From Chloroflexi bacterium CFX4 (GTDB taxonomy: Bacteria; Chloroflexota; Anaerolineae; Aggregatilineales; UBA2796): DNA of 64,000 nucleotides. Positions 15,001 to 24,185 of the stretch are shown piece by piece. Position 1 is the first letter of the stretch, and each line of letters begins with the position of its first letter. The translations under genes and the position numbers were made by a program. Where the stretch lies: positions 1 to 64,000 of the forward strand of contig QWHC01000008.1 in NCBI GenBank assembly GCA_021404685.1, read 5' to 3'. The notes beneath the pieces were generated by a model. The model was not told the DNA's origin and did no database searches. It was given only the letters and a program-made list of their open reading frames with translations.

Positions 15001-16476
15001 CTAAGGTAGCCAACTGATGAGCGCGTCGCGCTGTGCGCCTGTGGTTGCCATGAGCGGCGCCGCGCCTAACGCTTGCGTGATGAATGCGATATATTGTAAA
15101 GCGCTATGCGGCAAATCGGCAAGGCGTTTCGCGCCGCGCAACGCTGCGCCATCCCACGAGGGCAGATCGCGGAATTGGGCGGTGACGCCGTTCAAATACG
15201 CCTGATCGGGACGGTATGGGGCAGGATTGCCATTCGAGTCGGTGTAGTGCGTGCAGATTTGGATAGGTTGATCAGGGTAGGCAATATCGAGGTGCGTCAG
15301 GACGAGGTGCGTCGCACCGCTGACACGCGCAAAATAACCTAAGCAGGGCAAGTCAAAATAGAGAATATCGCGTGGGCGGCGCGTGGTTGCACCGTACTCG
15401 TGGGCATCCTCACGGATACGCATCGCCAACAGATCGGGCATGTGCGTGGGCAAGCGCCGTGTGCCAACGCTGCTGCTGTAGGTTGCCTTGAGCGTGTTAG
15501 CGCGCACGGCGATCTGTTCAGGGGCGATCAAGCCTTCTGTCGAGGCGAGGATGCCGCCAAAGGTTGGGTCACTTGCCGTTACATCAGGGTAGACGCCAAA
15601 GCGCGGATCAAGCCCGACTGCCTGTGCGCCCTCAAAGATGAAGCCGAACTGATCGGGCTGCGCCCAACGCTCAGCAAGGTATGGGTAGGCGTCCACTACC
15701 GACCAATGCAGTACTTCACGGGCAAGGCGCAAACGCTCTAGAAAGGTGCTTTGATCGCCAACTTCGCGTATGCCGCGCAGCGATGGCACGCTGATTTCCG
15801 CGATATGCCTGCCCAAGCCATTAATGAGCGCCGCGTAGAGTTCGTAGTGCTGGCTCAGCCGTTCGCGCCAATCGTCTGCCACCAAATCACGCACGCGCAT
15901 GGGATGCCGCAGCAGCACATCGGCATAGGCGGGCGAGATTCCGCGTCCGGTGGCGCCAGAGCCGCCGCGTTCCCATGCCTTCAAAGCCGCTTCGAAGGCA
16001 CGGTGTGTATCAAGGGCAAGTACAGCGTTCAGGTCTACAAGTGCGGCGGGTGTTTCAGCATCAAGAGGGCGATTGATGGCGCGCGCCACTTGCAGGCTTT
16101 CCTCCACCAAATCCTCAGGGTGAATGACCATGCCCTTACCTAAAACGCCAACGGCAGCCGCGTGCAGCGCACCGCTTGGCATTTGGTGCAGGGCAAGGCG
16201 TTGATCGTCCACGATGACGGTATGCCCGGCGTTGGCGCCGCCATTCCAGCGGTAGACGACCAATTGCCCTGTGCGGTGCGCCAAAATGCCACACAGTTCA
16301 TCCACAACGCGCCCTTTGCCTTCGTCGCCAAAGGCGCCGCCGCCAATAGCGATGCTGTTCGGGCGGACGCCGTGCGGCACATCGCGCAGCGGATCGGACG
16401 CCAAAGGCTGATCGACACCAAAAAGCTGCCCTTCTTCATAGACAGCGTGGTAAAGTGCGGCAAAGGGATCGTTCAT
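15001..16476 (-). CDS. purA: Divergent adenylosuccinate synthetase
   Basis: 491 aa, longer than typical PurA (about 430), with an N-terminal extension of about 40 residues. It ligates IMP and aspartate with GTP to form adenylosuccinate. Recognisable motifs are GGGAFGDEGKGR (normally GxQWGDEGKGK), NGGANAGHT, LHQMPSGA, TGRGISPAY, FEGAQAVGLD and LTHLD. The catalytic Asp of GDEGKG and the His of GHT are kept, arguing for PurA rather than the phage PurZ variant. The flanking motif changes mark a divergent branch. It overlaps hisE by ATGA and is co-directional with purH, which supports a role in AMP synthesis. Confidence 0.85.
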   Translation of the reverse strand: MNDPFAALYHAVYEEGQLFGVDQPLASDPLRDVPHGVRPNSIAIGGGAFGDEGKGRVVDELCGILAHRTGQLVVYRWNGGANAGHTVIVDDQRLALHQMPSGALHAAAVGVLGKGMVIHPEDLVEESLQVARAINRPLDAETPAALVDLNAVLALDTHRAFEAALKAWERGGSGATGRGISPAYADVLLRHPMRVRDLVADDWRERLSQHYELYAALINGLGRHIAEISVPSLRGIREVGDQSTFLERLRLAREVLHWSVVDAYPYLAERWAQPDQFGFIFEGAQAVGLDPRFGVYPDVTASDPTFGGILASTEGLIAPEQIAVRANTLKATYSSSVGTRRLPTHMPDLLAMRIREDAHEYGATTRRPRDILYFDLPCLGYFARVSGATHLVLTHLDIAYPDQPIQICTHYTDSNGNPAPYRPDQAYLNGVTAQFRDLPSWDGAALRGAKRLADLPHSALQYIAFITQALGAAPLMATTGAQRDALISWLP

Positions 16477-16784
16477 CGGTGGCGGCGCTCCAACTCGGCG
16501 GCAACCTGATCGGGCGTGATGCCAAGCTGTGCCATCAGCACTAGGGCATGGTAGGCAAGGTCGGCAAGTTCGCTGACGGTGCGTTCTGTGCCTTGCCGTG
16601 CGGCAGCCAGAACTACTTCAACAGCCTCTTCGCCAACTTTTTTGACGATCTCATCTAAGCCCGCATTGAAAAGCTGCGTGGTGTACGAGCCTTCACGCGG
16701 ATTTGCTTGCCGATCCTGTATGGTGGCATATAGTTTGGCGAGAATCTCGCTCAAGGTCTTTCCCTCACATTCGATAAGGCACAT
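16473..16784 (-). CDS. hisE: Phosphoribosyl-ATP pyrophosphatase
   Basis: 103 aa, a free-standing HisE. It hydrolyses phosphoribosyl-ATP to phosphoribosyl-AMP and pyrophosphate, step 2 of histidine synthesis. The all-alpha NTP pyrophosphatase fold is shown by SYTTQLFN, KKVGEEAVEVVLA and ELADLAYHALVLM, the metal-binding Glu/Asp clusters. Its stop overlaps the start of the purA-like gene, linking histidine and purine genes. No other his gene is in the window. Confidence 0.93.
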   Translation of the reverse strand: MCLIECEGKTLSEILAKLYATIQDRQANPREGSYTTQLFNAGLDEIVKKVGEEAVEVVLAAARQGTERTVSELADLAYHALVLMAQLGITPDQVAAELERRHR

Positions 16785-16827
16785 GATAAGGGGTCAGCTT
16801 CAGCCGACCCCTGACTAAACCAACCTG

Positions 16828-18018
16828 CTAACGTAAACCAAGTTCGTTACGGGCAATCACCAAGCGTTGAATCTCGCTAGTACCTTCGTAAATTTCGGTG
16901 ATTTTCGCATCGCGGAAGTAGCGCTCAATGGGCAGTTCGCGGCTGTAGCCCATGCCGCCGTGGATTTGGACGGCAGTATGCGCGCAGAACATCGCCGTTT
17001 CGCTGGCAAAGAGCTTCGCCATGCTTGCTTCAGTGGTATAGCGTGCGCCGCTGCTCTTAGCGCGCTCTTTGGCAAGGGCAGCGCTGTAGATCAGCAGGCG
17101 TGATGCTTCAATGCGCGTTTTCATATCGGCGATCTTCGCCTGAGTCATCTGGAAGCTGCCAATTGGGACGCCGAACGCCTCACGCTGCCGCGCATAGTCC
17201 AGCGATGCTTCATAGGCTGCCTCTGCGATGCCTAGCGCTTGCGCTGCGATGCCGATTCTGCCCGCATCCAGCACCGTCATGGCGATCTTGAAGCCTTGCC
17301 CGACCGTGCCAAGCACATTCTCGATAGGGCAGCGATAATCCTCAAAGATCAGCTCGCTGGTGGCGCTGGCACGTATGCCGAGCTTTGGCTCTTTTTTGCC
17401 TGCCGCAAAGCCCTGTTTATCGGTCTCAATGATAAAGGCGGTGATGCCGTTGTGCTTCTTCTCAGGCTCAGTCATGGTGAACAGGATCACATAGTCGGCA
17501 ACGGGTCCTGAAGTCACCCAGCTTTTACGCCCGTTGATGATGTAATGTGTGCCGTCGTCGTTTAGCACGGCGCGGCTTTTCATGGTGCCGGCGTCGCTGC
17601 CGCTCATGGGTTCGGTCAGGCTGTAAGCGCCAATCTTTGCGCCGCTGGCAATGTCGCGCAGGTACTTCTGCTTCTGCGGCTCTGTGCCGAATTTTAGCAA
17701 GCCATGACAAACAAGGCTGTTGTTCACGCTCAGGATCGTACTGGTGGCGGCATCTGCCTTTGCCACTTCTTCCATCGTCAGCACATAGGCGATGGTATCC
17801 ATGCCCGCGCCGCCGTATTCTTCAGGCACTTCAATGCCCATCAAGCCCATCGCGCCCATCTTCCGCACTACATCCATCGGAAAGTCACCCGTCTCATCAA
17901 AGTGTGCGGCAACGGGCAAAATCTCTTTACGGGCGAAATCGCGCACGGCGCGGCGCAATTCTTCATGTTCTGCCGAAAGCGTCAGGTTCAGCGCATCGGG
18001 ATTAGTTTGAACAGCCAT
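16828..18018 (-). CDS. Acyl-CoA dehydrogenase (short-chain type)
   Basis: 396 aa, usual length. This FAD enzyme oxidises acyl-CoA to trans-2-enoyl-CoA and passes electrons to ETF. Visible are YSLTEPMSGSDAGT (FAD/substrate binding), WVTSGPVADY, QIHGGMGYSRE, and the catalytic Glu of YEGTSE (E378), the position used by short-chain and butyryl-CoA dehydrogenases. GAGG lies 8 nt before the ATG. It stands alone; no ETF or thiolase gene is nearby, so chain-length specificity cannot be set. Confidence 0.93.
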   Translation of the reverse strand: MAVQTNPDALNLTLSAEHEELRRAVRDFARKEILPVAAHFDETGDFPMDVVRKMGAMGLMGIEVPEEYGGAGMDTIAYVLTMEEVAKADAATSTILSVNNSLVCHGLLKFGTEPQKQKYLRDIASGAKIGAYSLTEPMSGSDAGTMKSRAVLNDDGTHYIINGRKSWVTSGPVADYVILFTMTEPEKKHNGITAFIIETDKQGFAAGKKEPKLGIRASATSELIFEDYRCPIENVLGTVGQGFKIAMTVLDAGRIGIAAQALGIAEAAYEASLDYARQREAFGVPIGSFQMTQAKIADMKTRIEASRLLIYSAALAKERAKSSGARYTTEASMAKLFASETAMFCAHTAVQIHGGMGYSRELPIERYFRDAKITEIYEGTSEIQRLVIARNELGLR

Positions 18019-18122
18019 CAGGAAATCCTCTAAAAATGCTCACGAATTTTGAGGAAATTATAGCGTAAGGTGGCGTGCCAATGCGAGTGAGGGCTTGGGT
18101 GAAAGGGGTGTTTGGCAGCATG

Positions 18123-18152
18123 AAAAAATCCCGCCCTGCCTACAGAGCGGGA
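18123..18152 (-). terminator. Rho-independent terminator of pckA
   Basis: On the minus strand TCCCGC and GCGGGA pair around a 12-nt loop that could pair further, followed directly by six T residues (18128-18123). It lies about 40 nt past the pckA stop. Confidence 0.8.
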
Positions 18153-18189
18153 TAAGGTGATCGGTCAGGCTTGCCTGCCGCTTATTAGT

Positions 18190-19809
18190 TTATTTTGCTA
18201 CAGGTGCGGCGATCTTCACCTCATCTGTGGCGCGGTCTGCGTATTTCTCGAAGTTGGCGTGGAAGCGGCGCGCCAGATCAAGCGCGGCGGCGTCGTAAGC
18301 GGCAGGATCAGCCCACGTATTGCGGGGGTTGAGCAGTTCGCTTGGCACGTTCGGCACGCTTTCGGGAATGTGCAAGCCAAAGATCGGGTCGGCGTGGGTT
18401 GGCACGTTAGCAAGCGCACCTTCCAACACTGCTGTGATCATGGCGCGGGTGTATTCCAGCTTCATGCGGCTGCCAACACCATAAGCGCCGCCCGTCCAAC
18501 CTGTGTTGATCAGCCACACCTGAGAGCCGTGCTTACGCAGCTTCTCGCGCAGCAGTTCGGCGTAGACCATCGGATGCAGCGCCATGAACGGCGCGCCAAA
18601 GCAGGTGCTGAAGGTTGCCTGTGGCTCGCTCACACCGCGCTCAGTGCCGGCGACCTTTGCGGTGTAGCCGCTGATGAAGTGGTACATTGCCTGTTCGTGC
18701 GTCAGCTTGGCAATGGGAGGTAACACACCGAAGGCATCGGCGGTGAGGAAGATGACATGCTTTGGATGTCCGCACATGCCGCTCAGATCAGCGTTGGAGA
18801 TGTGCGAGATCGGGTAGGCAGCGCGGGTGTTCTCGGTCAGCGAGTCGTCATTTAGATCGAGGCGGCGCGTCTCGGCGTCAATCGTCACGTTTTCGAGGAT
18901 CGTGCCAAAGCGGCGTGTTGTTTGGTAGATTTCAGGCTCGCCGGTTGGGCTAAGGCGGATCACTTTGGCGTAGCAGCCGCCTTCATAGTTAAAAATGCCG
19001 TCGTCGCTCCAGCCGTGTTCGTCATCACCGATGAGGGTGCGTTTTGGATCAGCGCTGAGCGTGGTCTTGCCCGTGCCACTCAAGCCGAAGAACACAGCTG
19101 CATCATCTTTGGTTGCGCCGTAGTTGGCAGAGCAATGCATAGACATCACGCCACGCAGCGGCATCAGGTAGTTCATCAGCGTGAAGGCGGATTTCTTGAT
19201 CTCACCGGCGTATTCCGTGCCGCCGATCAGCACAAGGCGGCGCGCAATGTTCAGCAGGATGAAGGTGCCGCTGTTAGTGCCATCTTCTTCTGGGTTGGCA
19301 GTAAAGGCAGGCACATCAATGATGGTGAATTCTGGCACATGCGAATTGAGTTCTTCGCGGCTGGGGCGGATGAACATGGTGCGCGCAAAGAGGCTGTGCC
19401 AAGCGCGCTGTGTGACGACGCGCAAAGGCAGGCGGTATTTGGGATCGGCACCGACATAGCAATCTTGGATGTAAACATCTTGGTTTTCGAGGTAAGAGCG
19501 CATCCTTTTGAAGATGTGTTCAAAGTTTTCTTCGCTGAAGGGTTTATTGACAGTTCCCCACCAGATGTTTGCTTCGCTGGTTGGTTCTTTCACCACAAAC
19601 TTATCGTTAGGCGAGCGTCCGGTGTGGCTGCCGGTGCGGCAGACGAGCGGACCTAAGTGCGCGAGGGTTGCTTCACGGGTACGGATAGCGCGTTCATAAA
19701 GCGCGGGTGCGGTCAAGTTCCAAAGTTGTTGCCCAAGATTGGTCAAGCCGAGCGCTTCTAGCCCGATATGGCTACGCCCTACGGTATGTTCATGCTCGTG
19801 GATAACCAT
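18190..19809 (-). CDS. pckA: Phosphoenolpyruvate carboxykinase (ATP)
   Basis: 539 aa, normal length for the ATP-dependent enzyme. It converts oxaloacetate and ATP to PEP and CO2, the first committed step of gluconeogenesis. Motifs: [31 protein letters not shown]-loop GLSGTGKTT (242-250) followed by LSADPKR, and EGGCYAK. AAGGA lies 9 nt before the ATG. It has its own promoter candidate and a strong terminator, so it is probably monocistronic. Confidence 0.97.
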   Translation of the reverse strand: MVIHEHEHTVGRSHIGLEALGLTNLGQQLWNLTAPALYERAIRTREATLAHLGPLVCRTGSHTGRSPNDKFVVKEPTSEANIWWGTVNKPFSEENFEHIFKRMRSYLENQDVYIQDCYVGADPKYRLPLRVVTQRAWHSLFARTMFIRPSREELNSHVPEFTIIDVPAFTANPEEDGTNSGTFILLNIARRLVLIGGTEYAGEIKKSAFTLMNYLMPLRGVMSMHCSANYGATKDDAAVFFGLSGTGKTTLSADPKRTLIGDDEHGWSDDGIFNYEGGCYAKVIRLSPTGEPEIYQTTRRFGTILENVTIDAETRRLDLNDDSLTENTRAAYPISHISNADLSGMCGHPKHVIFLTADAFGVLPPIAKLTHEQAMYHFISGYTAKVAGTERGVSEPQATFSTCFGAPFMALHPMVYAELLREKLRKHGSQVWLINTGWTGGAYGVGSRMKLEYTRAMITAVLEGALANVPTHADPIFGLHIPESVPNVPSELLNPRNTWADPAAYDAAALDLARRFHANFEKYADRATDEVKIAAPVAK

Positions 19810-19866
19810 TCGTTCTTTTCCTTATCTCTACTGCTTCAAGCCTTTGGGAAGCACTTTACATCAAGA

Positions 19867-19894
19867 AGTGTATCACAGCCTTTGGCGCATTCAA
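19867..19894 (-). promoter_or_regulatory. Candidate pckA promoter
   Basis: Minus-strand TTGAAT (19894-19889) and TACACT (19872-19867) with a 16-bp spacer, about 58 nt upstream of the pckA ATG. The match is moderate. Confidence 0.4.
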
Positions 19895-20032
19895 GGCATG
19901 TGATGACATTTAGCAGCAAGATTGGGAAATTTGTCACAAACTTTCAGTTATCCACACTTTTGTTTCAGCCGCTTATGAATCACAACGATAGGATTGATTT
20001 TGAATTATGGTGCGTTTAAGAATTTATAAAAT

Positions 20033-20054
20033 AGGGCGGGTGCACTTCCCGCCC
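20033..20054 (-). terminator. Rho-independent terminator of the histidine phosphatase gene
   Basis: Minus-strand GGGCGGG (20054-20048), loop AAGTGCA, CCCGCCC (20040-20034), then TATTTTATAAATT. A perfect 7-bp GC stem with a T-rich tail. Confidence 0.8.
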
Positions 20055-20069
20055 CTCCCGTGCAGCCTA

Positions 20070-20711
20070 TCAGCCATCGCTGCCCGGCACAATGCGCCGC
20101 GTGCCAAGATGCTCCAGCACATTGAAGGCATCCAGCATCCAGCGGTTATCGGCATGAAGATAGCGCAACAGTGTGATCGAGGTGTTATCCACCCAAATGC
20201 GCCCTTCACCAACGACTGCCAAGCGCTGCAAAATGGTGCGGATGGTGCCGCCATGCGAGATGACCAACACATAGCCTTCGGTGTGTTGCTGCACCACCTC
20301 TTTTAGGAAGGCAAGCGCACGCTCCGCCACCTGATCAAGGCTTTCACCACCGGGACGCTGTGTGCCAAACGGATCGCGCTGCACGGTCTCAAAGCGTTCG
20401 CCATCCCACGCCCGAATTTCGTCTCCAGTAAGTCCTTGCCACTCGCCAACGTCAATCTCGCGCAGGCGTGCATCATGGTGCAGTGGTTTCTTCAAACGGT
20501 CTGCCAGCGCTTGCGCTGTATCGCTGGCACGTTTCAGGTCGCTGGCATAAATGGCGGTGATTTGATTACTCTGCGGCAGCAGATAATCTGCCAGCAGGCG
20601 TGCTTGGTGCATCCCTTCCTCGTTCAGCGGCACAGCAGCATGACCTTGCCAACGTCCCATGCGGTTCCAGAACGTTTCGCCATGCCGAATTAAACCGATT
20701 CGCGTTGCCAT
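20070..20711 (-). CDS. Histidine phosphatase (phosphoglycerate mutase-like)
   Basis: 213 aa from the ATG at 20711, chosen because GGAGGA lies 12 nt upstream and LIRHGET then falls at the N-terminus as usual; the frame extends 11 codons further up. The RHG motif carries the phospho-accepting His; REIDVGEWQGL and VISHGGTIR supply the other active-site residues. The family includes cofactor-dependent phosphoglycerate mutases, CobC/alpha-ribazole phosphatases and broad phosphatases. The small size and REIDVGEWQG favour a CobC/GpmB-like phosphatase, but the substrate is not readable from sequence. Confidence 0.88.
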   Translation of the reverse strand: MATRIGLIRHGETFWNRMGRWQGHAAVPLNEEGMHQARLLADYLLPQSNQITAIYASDLKRASDTAQALADRLKKPLHHDARLREIDVGEWQGLTGDEIRAWDGERFETVQRDPFGTQRPGGESLDQVAERALAFLKEVVQQHTEGYVLVISHGGTIRTILQRLAVVGEGRIWVDNTSITLLRYLHADNRWMLDAFNVLEHLGTRRIVPGSDG

Positions 20712-21069
20712 GTTTTCAAAAAGTCCTCCATGGGTGGGTGACATCAGAGCGCAACCACGCGGCGGGAGCGCATGATTGGGCTAGTTGTGTATTGCGTCAC
20801 CCGCTGAATAGATATGCTCAAGTATAGCCGATGCCGCGCGGATTGCCCTACTGAGACTAGATGAGACTGATACATACCAGAATACGATCTTTCGCCTTTT
20901 TAAGCGTTGGCTTTGTCCGAACCGTGAAAGCGCCACAATCATCCCACCACGAGAACCTTTCTTAAATATACAAAATTCGAGATTGTAAAAATTGAATTAC
21001 ATTTAATGCGTGCATGTGCCACACTGCTTACAATTAAGGGTGACCACATTAATGAAGTGGAGGGTTTTT
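20712..21069. other. Divergent intergenic region, no recognised element
   Basis: 358 bp between the phosphatase and metzincin genes. The right half is AT-rich and probably holds the metzincin promoter, but I could not assign a convincing -35/-10 pair. The metzincin ATG at 21070 is preceded by GGAGGG at 5 nt. Confidence 0.55.
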
Positions 21070-23991
21070 ATGCGTTTGCAAAACAGAAGGTTTGCAACAG
21101 CAGTCTTGTTCTTTGTGATAGTCGTCGGCGCATTTATGCTGCTTCGCAGCGGCGGGCGAGCGCTCTCGGCTGGTACACCTCAAACAGCAGGCGCACTGCC
21201 TGCCCGCAGCGGCGCACGAACGGCTGATGCGGCACTCGTCACCAGCGGTGACTCGTTCGGTTTGATGCAGGCGATCAACGTCGCCAATGCGCGCCCTGCC
21301 GAAAGCGCGCCGTATCGCATCTATCTGGCAGACGGCACTTATACATTCCACACTGCAGGCGAGATCACCCGTGCATGGCTGCCTGCCATTCAGGGCAAGG
21401 TCATCCTCTATGGGCAGAACAGCGAGATTGTACTTTCCGGGTCAGGCAGCACCACGCCCGCCCAACTGGTTGTGCAAGAGGGCGCAAGCCTTGAACTACA
21501 TAACGTCACCTTTCGTGGCGAGCGCAACAATGGACGCGCTATCGTGAATCATGGCAGCCTTGCCGTTTACGACAGCCAGTTCTTTGACGGTGAACCCAGT
21601 GGCGCGCAGTTGGATAGCAATCCAGGCTTAAGTGGCATTCACAACAATGGTGAGCTAACGGTTGCCCGCAGCCTATTTGCCCGCAACCAGAGCCTCTCGA
21701 CGATTGAGCCGGGCGGCGCGCTGCGGAATGTGGGCAAGGCAAGCCTTACCTGCACGCGCTTTGAGGACAACCGCGCCGAACGCGGCGGCGCCATTTTCAA
21801 CGACTATGGCGCTCAGCTTTTCGTGGCGCAGAGCGCCTTCACGGGCAATCAGGCGAATGGCGGCGGCGCCATCTTTGCTAGCAGCGCTGTAGAGGCAAAC
21901 GGCAACTGGTGGGGTGGTAATGCACCACGCATTGAGGCGCAAAATTTCAGCGCCGATACGCTCAGTGTGCAAGTTGCCGCGGCTGAGGTTGCCGAATCCG
22001 ACCCGACCTTGAGTGCTGCGTGCGCTATGCGATCACCCACGCTGCCACCTGCTGAGCTTTTGGCGTTGCAGAGCGCTGCCGGGCTGTTCATCATGCCCAG
22101 CAATCCGCCTGCCTTGCCACCAAGCGTAAATAGCCGCAAGGAAGTCAGCCGCGCACGCTTTACAGAGGTGGATTTCAACGCAGCCTTTGCTGTTGCGGCA
22201 CAGGGCGCCACCGGCAGCAGCTTCATCCTCGACCTGTTCGGCGACACGACGTGGCTTGCCGTTAATGATCGGATCGAGCAGCACGCGGCATCCACCACTG
22301 GCTATACCTGGATCGGGCGTCTGTTGAACAAGCCTGCCAGCGAAGTTGTTCTCAGCTTTGATCAAGGCACCATGCATGGCTATATCAGCAGCGTCGATCA
22401 GCTTTTCGCTGTGGAATACAGCGGCAGCGGCAGCCTGCACTACATCCTGGAGCTGGACGCTTCCCAATTTGATCCGTGTGGTGGCGCTTTAGTGCCGCCT
22501 GCTACGACGCAGCCACCTGCACAGCCCGCCCCCGCTGTTGAGCTGGACGGCGCGCTGTTCCCCGTTGCCTCCGACCTGTACGGCAACCCAATCATCGATG
22601 TAATCGTTGTTTACACAGCCGATGCAAGGAGTGCAGCAGGTGGCACACAAGCAATGCTGAATGAGGTGAACAGCGCCATTGCTATCACCAACCAGAGCTA
22701 CGCCAACACTGGCATCACTCAGCGTGTGCGTTTGGTCTATACGGCGGAAGTCACTTACACCGAGACAGGCAATATGTACACCGACTTGGATCGCATCACC
22801 GGGACAACCGATGGATTCATGGATCAGGTGCATACCTGGCGCAATCTCTACAAAGCAGATATGGTTGCCATGCTGACGCAAAATGGCGGCGGCTTCTGCG
22901 GCTTGGCGTGGCTGATGACCAGTGTGACAACAGGCTTTGCGCCCAACGCTTTCAGCGTTACAGCACGCGGCTGCATCACCAATTTCAGCTTTGGGCATGA
23001 GCTAGGGCATAATATGGGTAGCCAACACAACCCTGAAGATGGCAGTGGTGGTGCCTACAGCTACAGCTACGGCTACCGTGATAATGTTGACCCAGTGCGC
23101 TTCCGCACGGTGATGGCCTATGCTTGCTCTGGTGCAAGCTGCCCACGCGTCAACTATTGGTCAAATACCATCTTCAACTATCTGGGCGATCCAATGGGAA
23201 ACGCCAATCAGAACAACCGCCTATCGCTGGGTAACACTGCCGCAACGGTTGCCGCGTTCCGAACCAATGGGCTTGTGGATACAATCGGACTGTACCGCCC
23301 ATCCACTTCACAAATGTTCTTACGAAACAGCCTCTCAACGGGTCCAGCCGATCTGATTCATCTCTTTGGCGGACCGAACGACTATCCAATTGCAGGTGAC
23401 TGGAACGGCGATGGTGTGGATACCATCGGTGTTTACCGCCGCACAACAGGCGAATTCTTCCTGAAGGATTCCAACGCAAGCGGCGCACCTGTCGTCTATA
23501 GTTTTGTGTTAGGTAGCCCGAATGATATCCCGATGGTGGGTGACTGGGACGGCGACGGTAGAGATGGCGTCGGTGTGTTCCGCCCGTCCAATGGCTTAAT
23601 CTACATCCGAAGCACGCTCACCACAGGCATTGCGGACTACACACTTGTGCTAGGCAATCCGGGCGATCTGCCCGTAGCGGGCGATTGGAACGGCAACGGT
23701 CGGGATGGCATTGGTGTGTTCCGTCCTTCAACGGGTACCTTCTATCTGCTGAACAACGCGCAGCAAAACGGCATATTCTTTGCCGATCTCTCGCTGGCGT
23801 TTGGCGCGAATGGTGATACGCCCATTGCCGGTGACTGGGACGGCGACGGTATAGATGGCATTGGTGTGTTCCGCGGCTCTGCCAGCAGCATCTTCTTACG
23901 CAACACACTGTCAACAGGTCCGGCGCAGATTTCGTTCAACTTCGGCGCAACGGGCGATCTACCTTTGAGTGGAAGATACATCCAACCGTAG
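21070..23991 (+). CDS. Secreted metzincin metalloprotease with beta-helix and five-repeat C-terminal module
   Basis: 973 aa from the ATG at 21070, selected for its GGAGGG; the frame opens 20 codons earlier. Residues 1-30 form a signal peptide or anchor (ATAVLFFVIVVGAFMLL). About 60-310 looks like a right-handed beta-helix (repeated NNG, NHGS, RGGAIFND-type turns). About 520-740 is a reprolysin-like metzincin: HELGHNMGSQH gives zinc ligands H643, H647 and H653 with E644, and MAYAC is the Met-turn near residue 682. Residues about 735-973 carry five repeats of about 48 aa around GDWDGDG and IGVFRPS, the same module that ends the subtilisin at 42691-46818. Extracellular protein degradation is likely; the repeats may be a calcium-binding or surface-binding propeller. 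Confidence 0.9.
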   Translation: MRLQNRRFATAVLFFVIVVGAFMLLRSGGRALSAGTPQTAGALPARSGARTADAALVTSGDSFGLMQAINVANARPAESAPYRIYLADGTYTFHTAGEITRAWLPAIQGKVILYGQNSEIVLSGSGSTTPAQLVVQEGASLELHNVTFRGERNNGRAIVNHGSLAVYDSQFFDGEPSGAQLDSNPGLSGIHNNGELTVARSLFARNQSLSTIEPGGALRNVGKASLTCTRFEDNRAERGGAIFNDYGAQLFVAQSAFTGNQANGGGAIFASSAVEANGNWWGGNAPRIEAQNFSADTLSVQVAAAEVAESDPTLSAACAMRSPTLPPAELLALQSAAGLFIMPSNPPALPPSVNSRKEVSRARFTEVDFNAAFAVAAQGATGSSFILDLFGDTTWLAVNDRIEQHAASTTGYTWIGRLLNKPASEVVLSFDQGTMHGYISSVDQLFAVEYSGSGSLHYILELDASQFDPCGGALVPPATTQPPAQPAPAVELDGALFPVASDLYGNPIIDVIVVYTADARSAAGGTQAMLNEVNSAIAITNQSYANTGITQRVRLVYTAEVTYTETGNMYTDLDRITGTTDGFMDQVHTWRNLYKADMVAMLTQNGGGFCGLAWLMTSVTTGFAPNAFSVTARGCITNFSFGHELGHNMGSQHNPEDGSGGAYSYSYGYRDNVDPVRFRTVMAYACSGASCPRVNYWSNTIFNYLGDPMGNANQNNRLSLGNTAATVAAFRTNGLVDTIGLYRPSTSQMFLRNSLSTGPADLIHLFGGPNDYPIAGDWNGDGVDTIGVYRRTTGEFFLKDSNASGAPVVYSFVLGSPNDIPMVGDWDGDGRDGVGVFRPSNGLIYIRSTLTTGIADYTLVLGNPGDLPVAGDWNGNGRDGIGVFRPSTGTFYLLNNAQQNGIFFADLSLAFGANGDTPIAGDWDGDGIDGIGVFRGSASSIFLRNTLSTGPAQISFNFGATGDLPLSGRYIQP

Positions 23992-24070
23992 TGGGTGAGC
24001 CGTCAGCGCGGCATCGCCTATTTCCCCATCATCAAAGGCTTTTGGTGCTGGGAAGCACGAACACTCCTTG

Positions 24071-24096
24071 TGAGGGCGGGATATATTCCGCCCTCA
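24071..24096 (+). terminator. Hairpin after the metzincin gene (terminator-like)
   Basis: TGAGGGCGG (24071-24079) and CCGCCCTCA (24088-24096) form a perfect 9-bp stem with an 8-nt loop. No T-run follows, so termination may be weak or protein-dependent. Confidence 0.5.
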
Positions 24097-24185
24097 TGCA
24101 CTTGTGCCAGCCGCACTTTTCACCACATCCTCACCTACACACCCTTGCCCTATATACCACTTCGGGCTATGATTTGCGCCCGATA

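Noticed and set aside
15001-16476. Phage-type PurZ (2-aminoadenine pathway)
   Set aside because: The catalytic Asp of GDEGKG, which PurZ replaces, is present, and the gene sits with purH and hisE.
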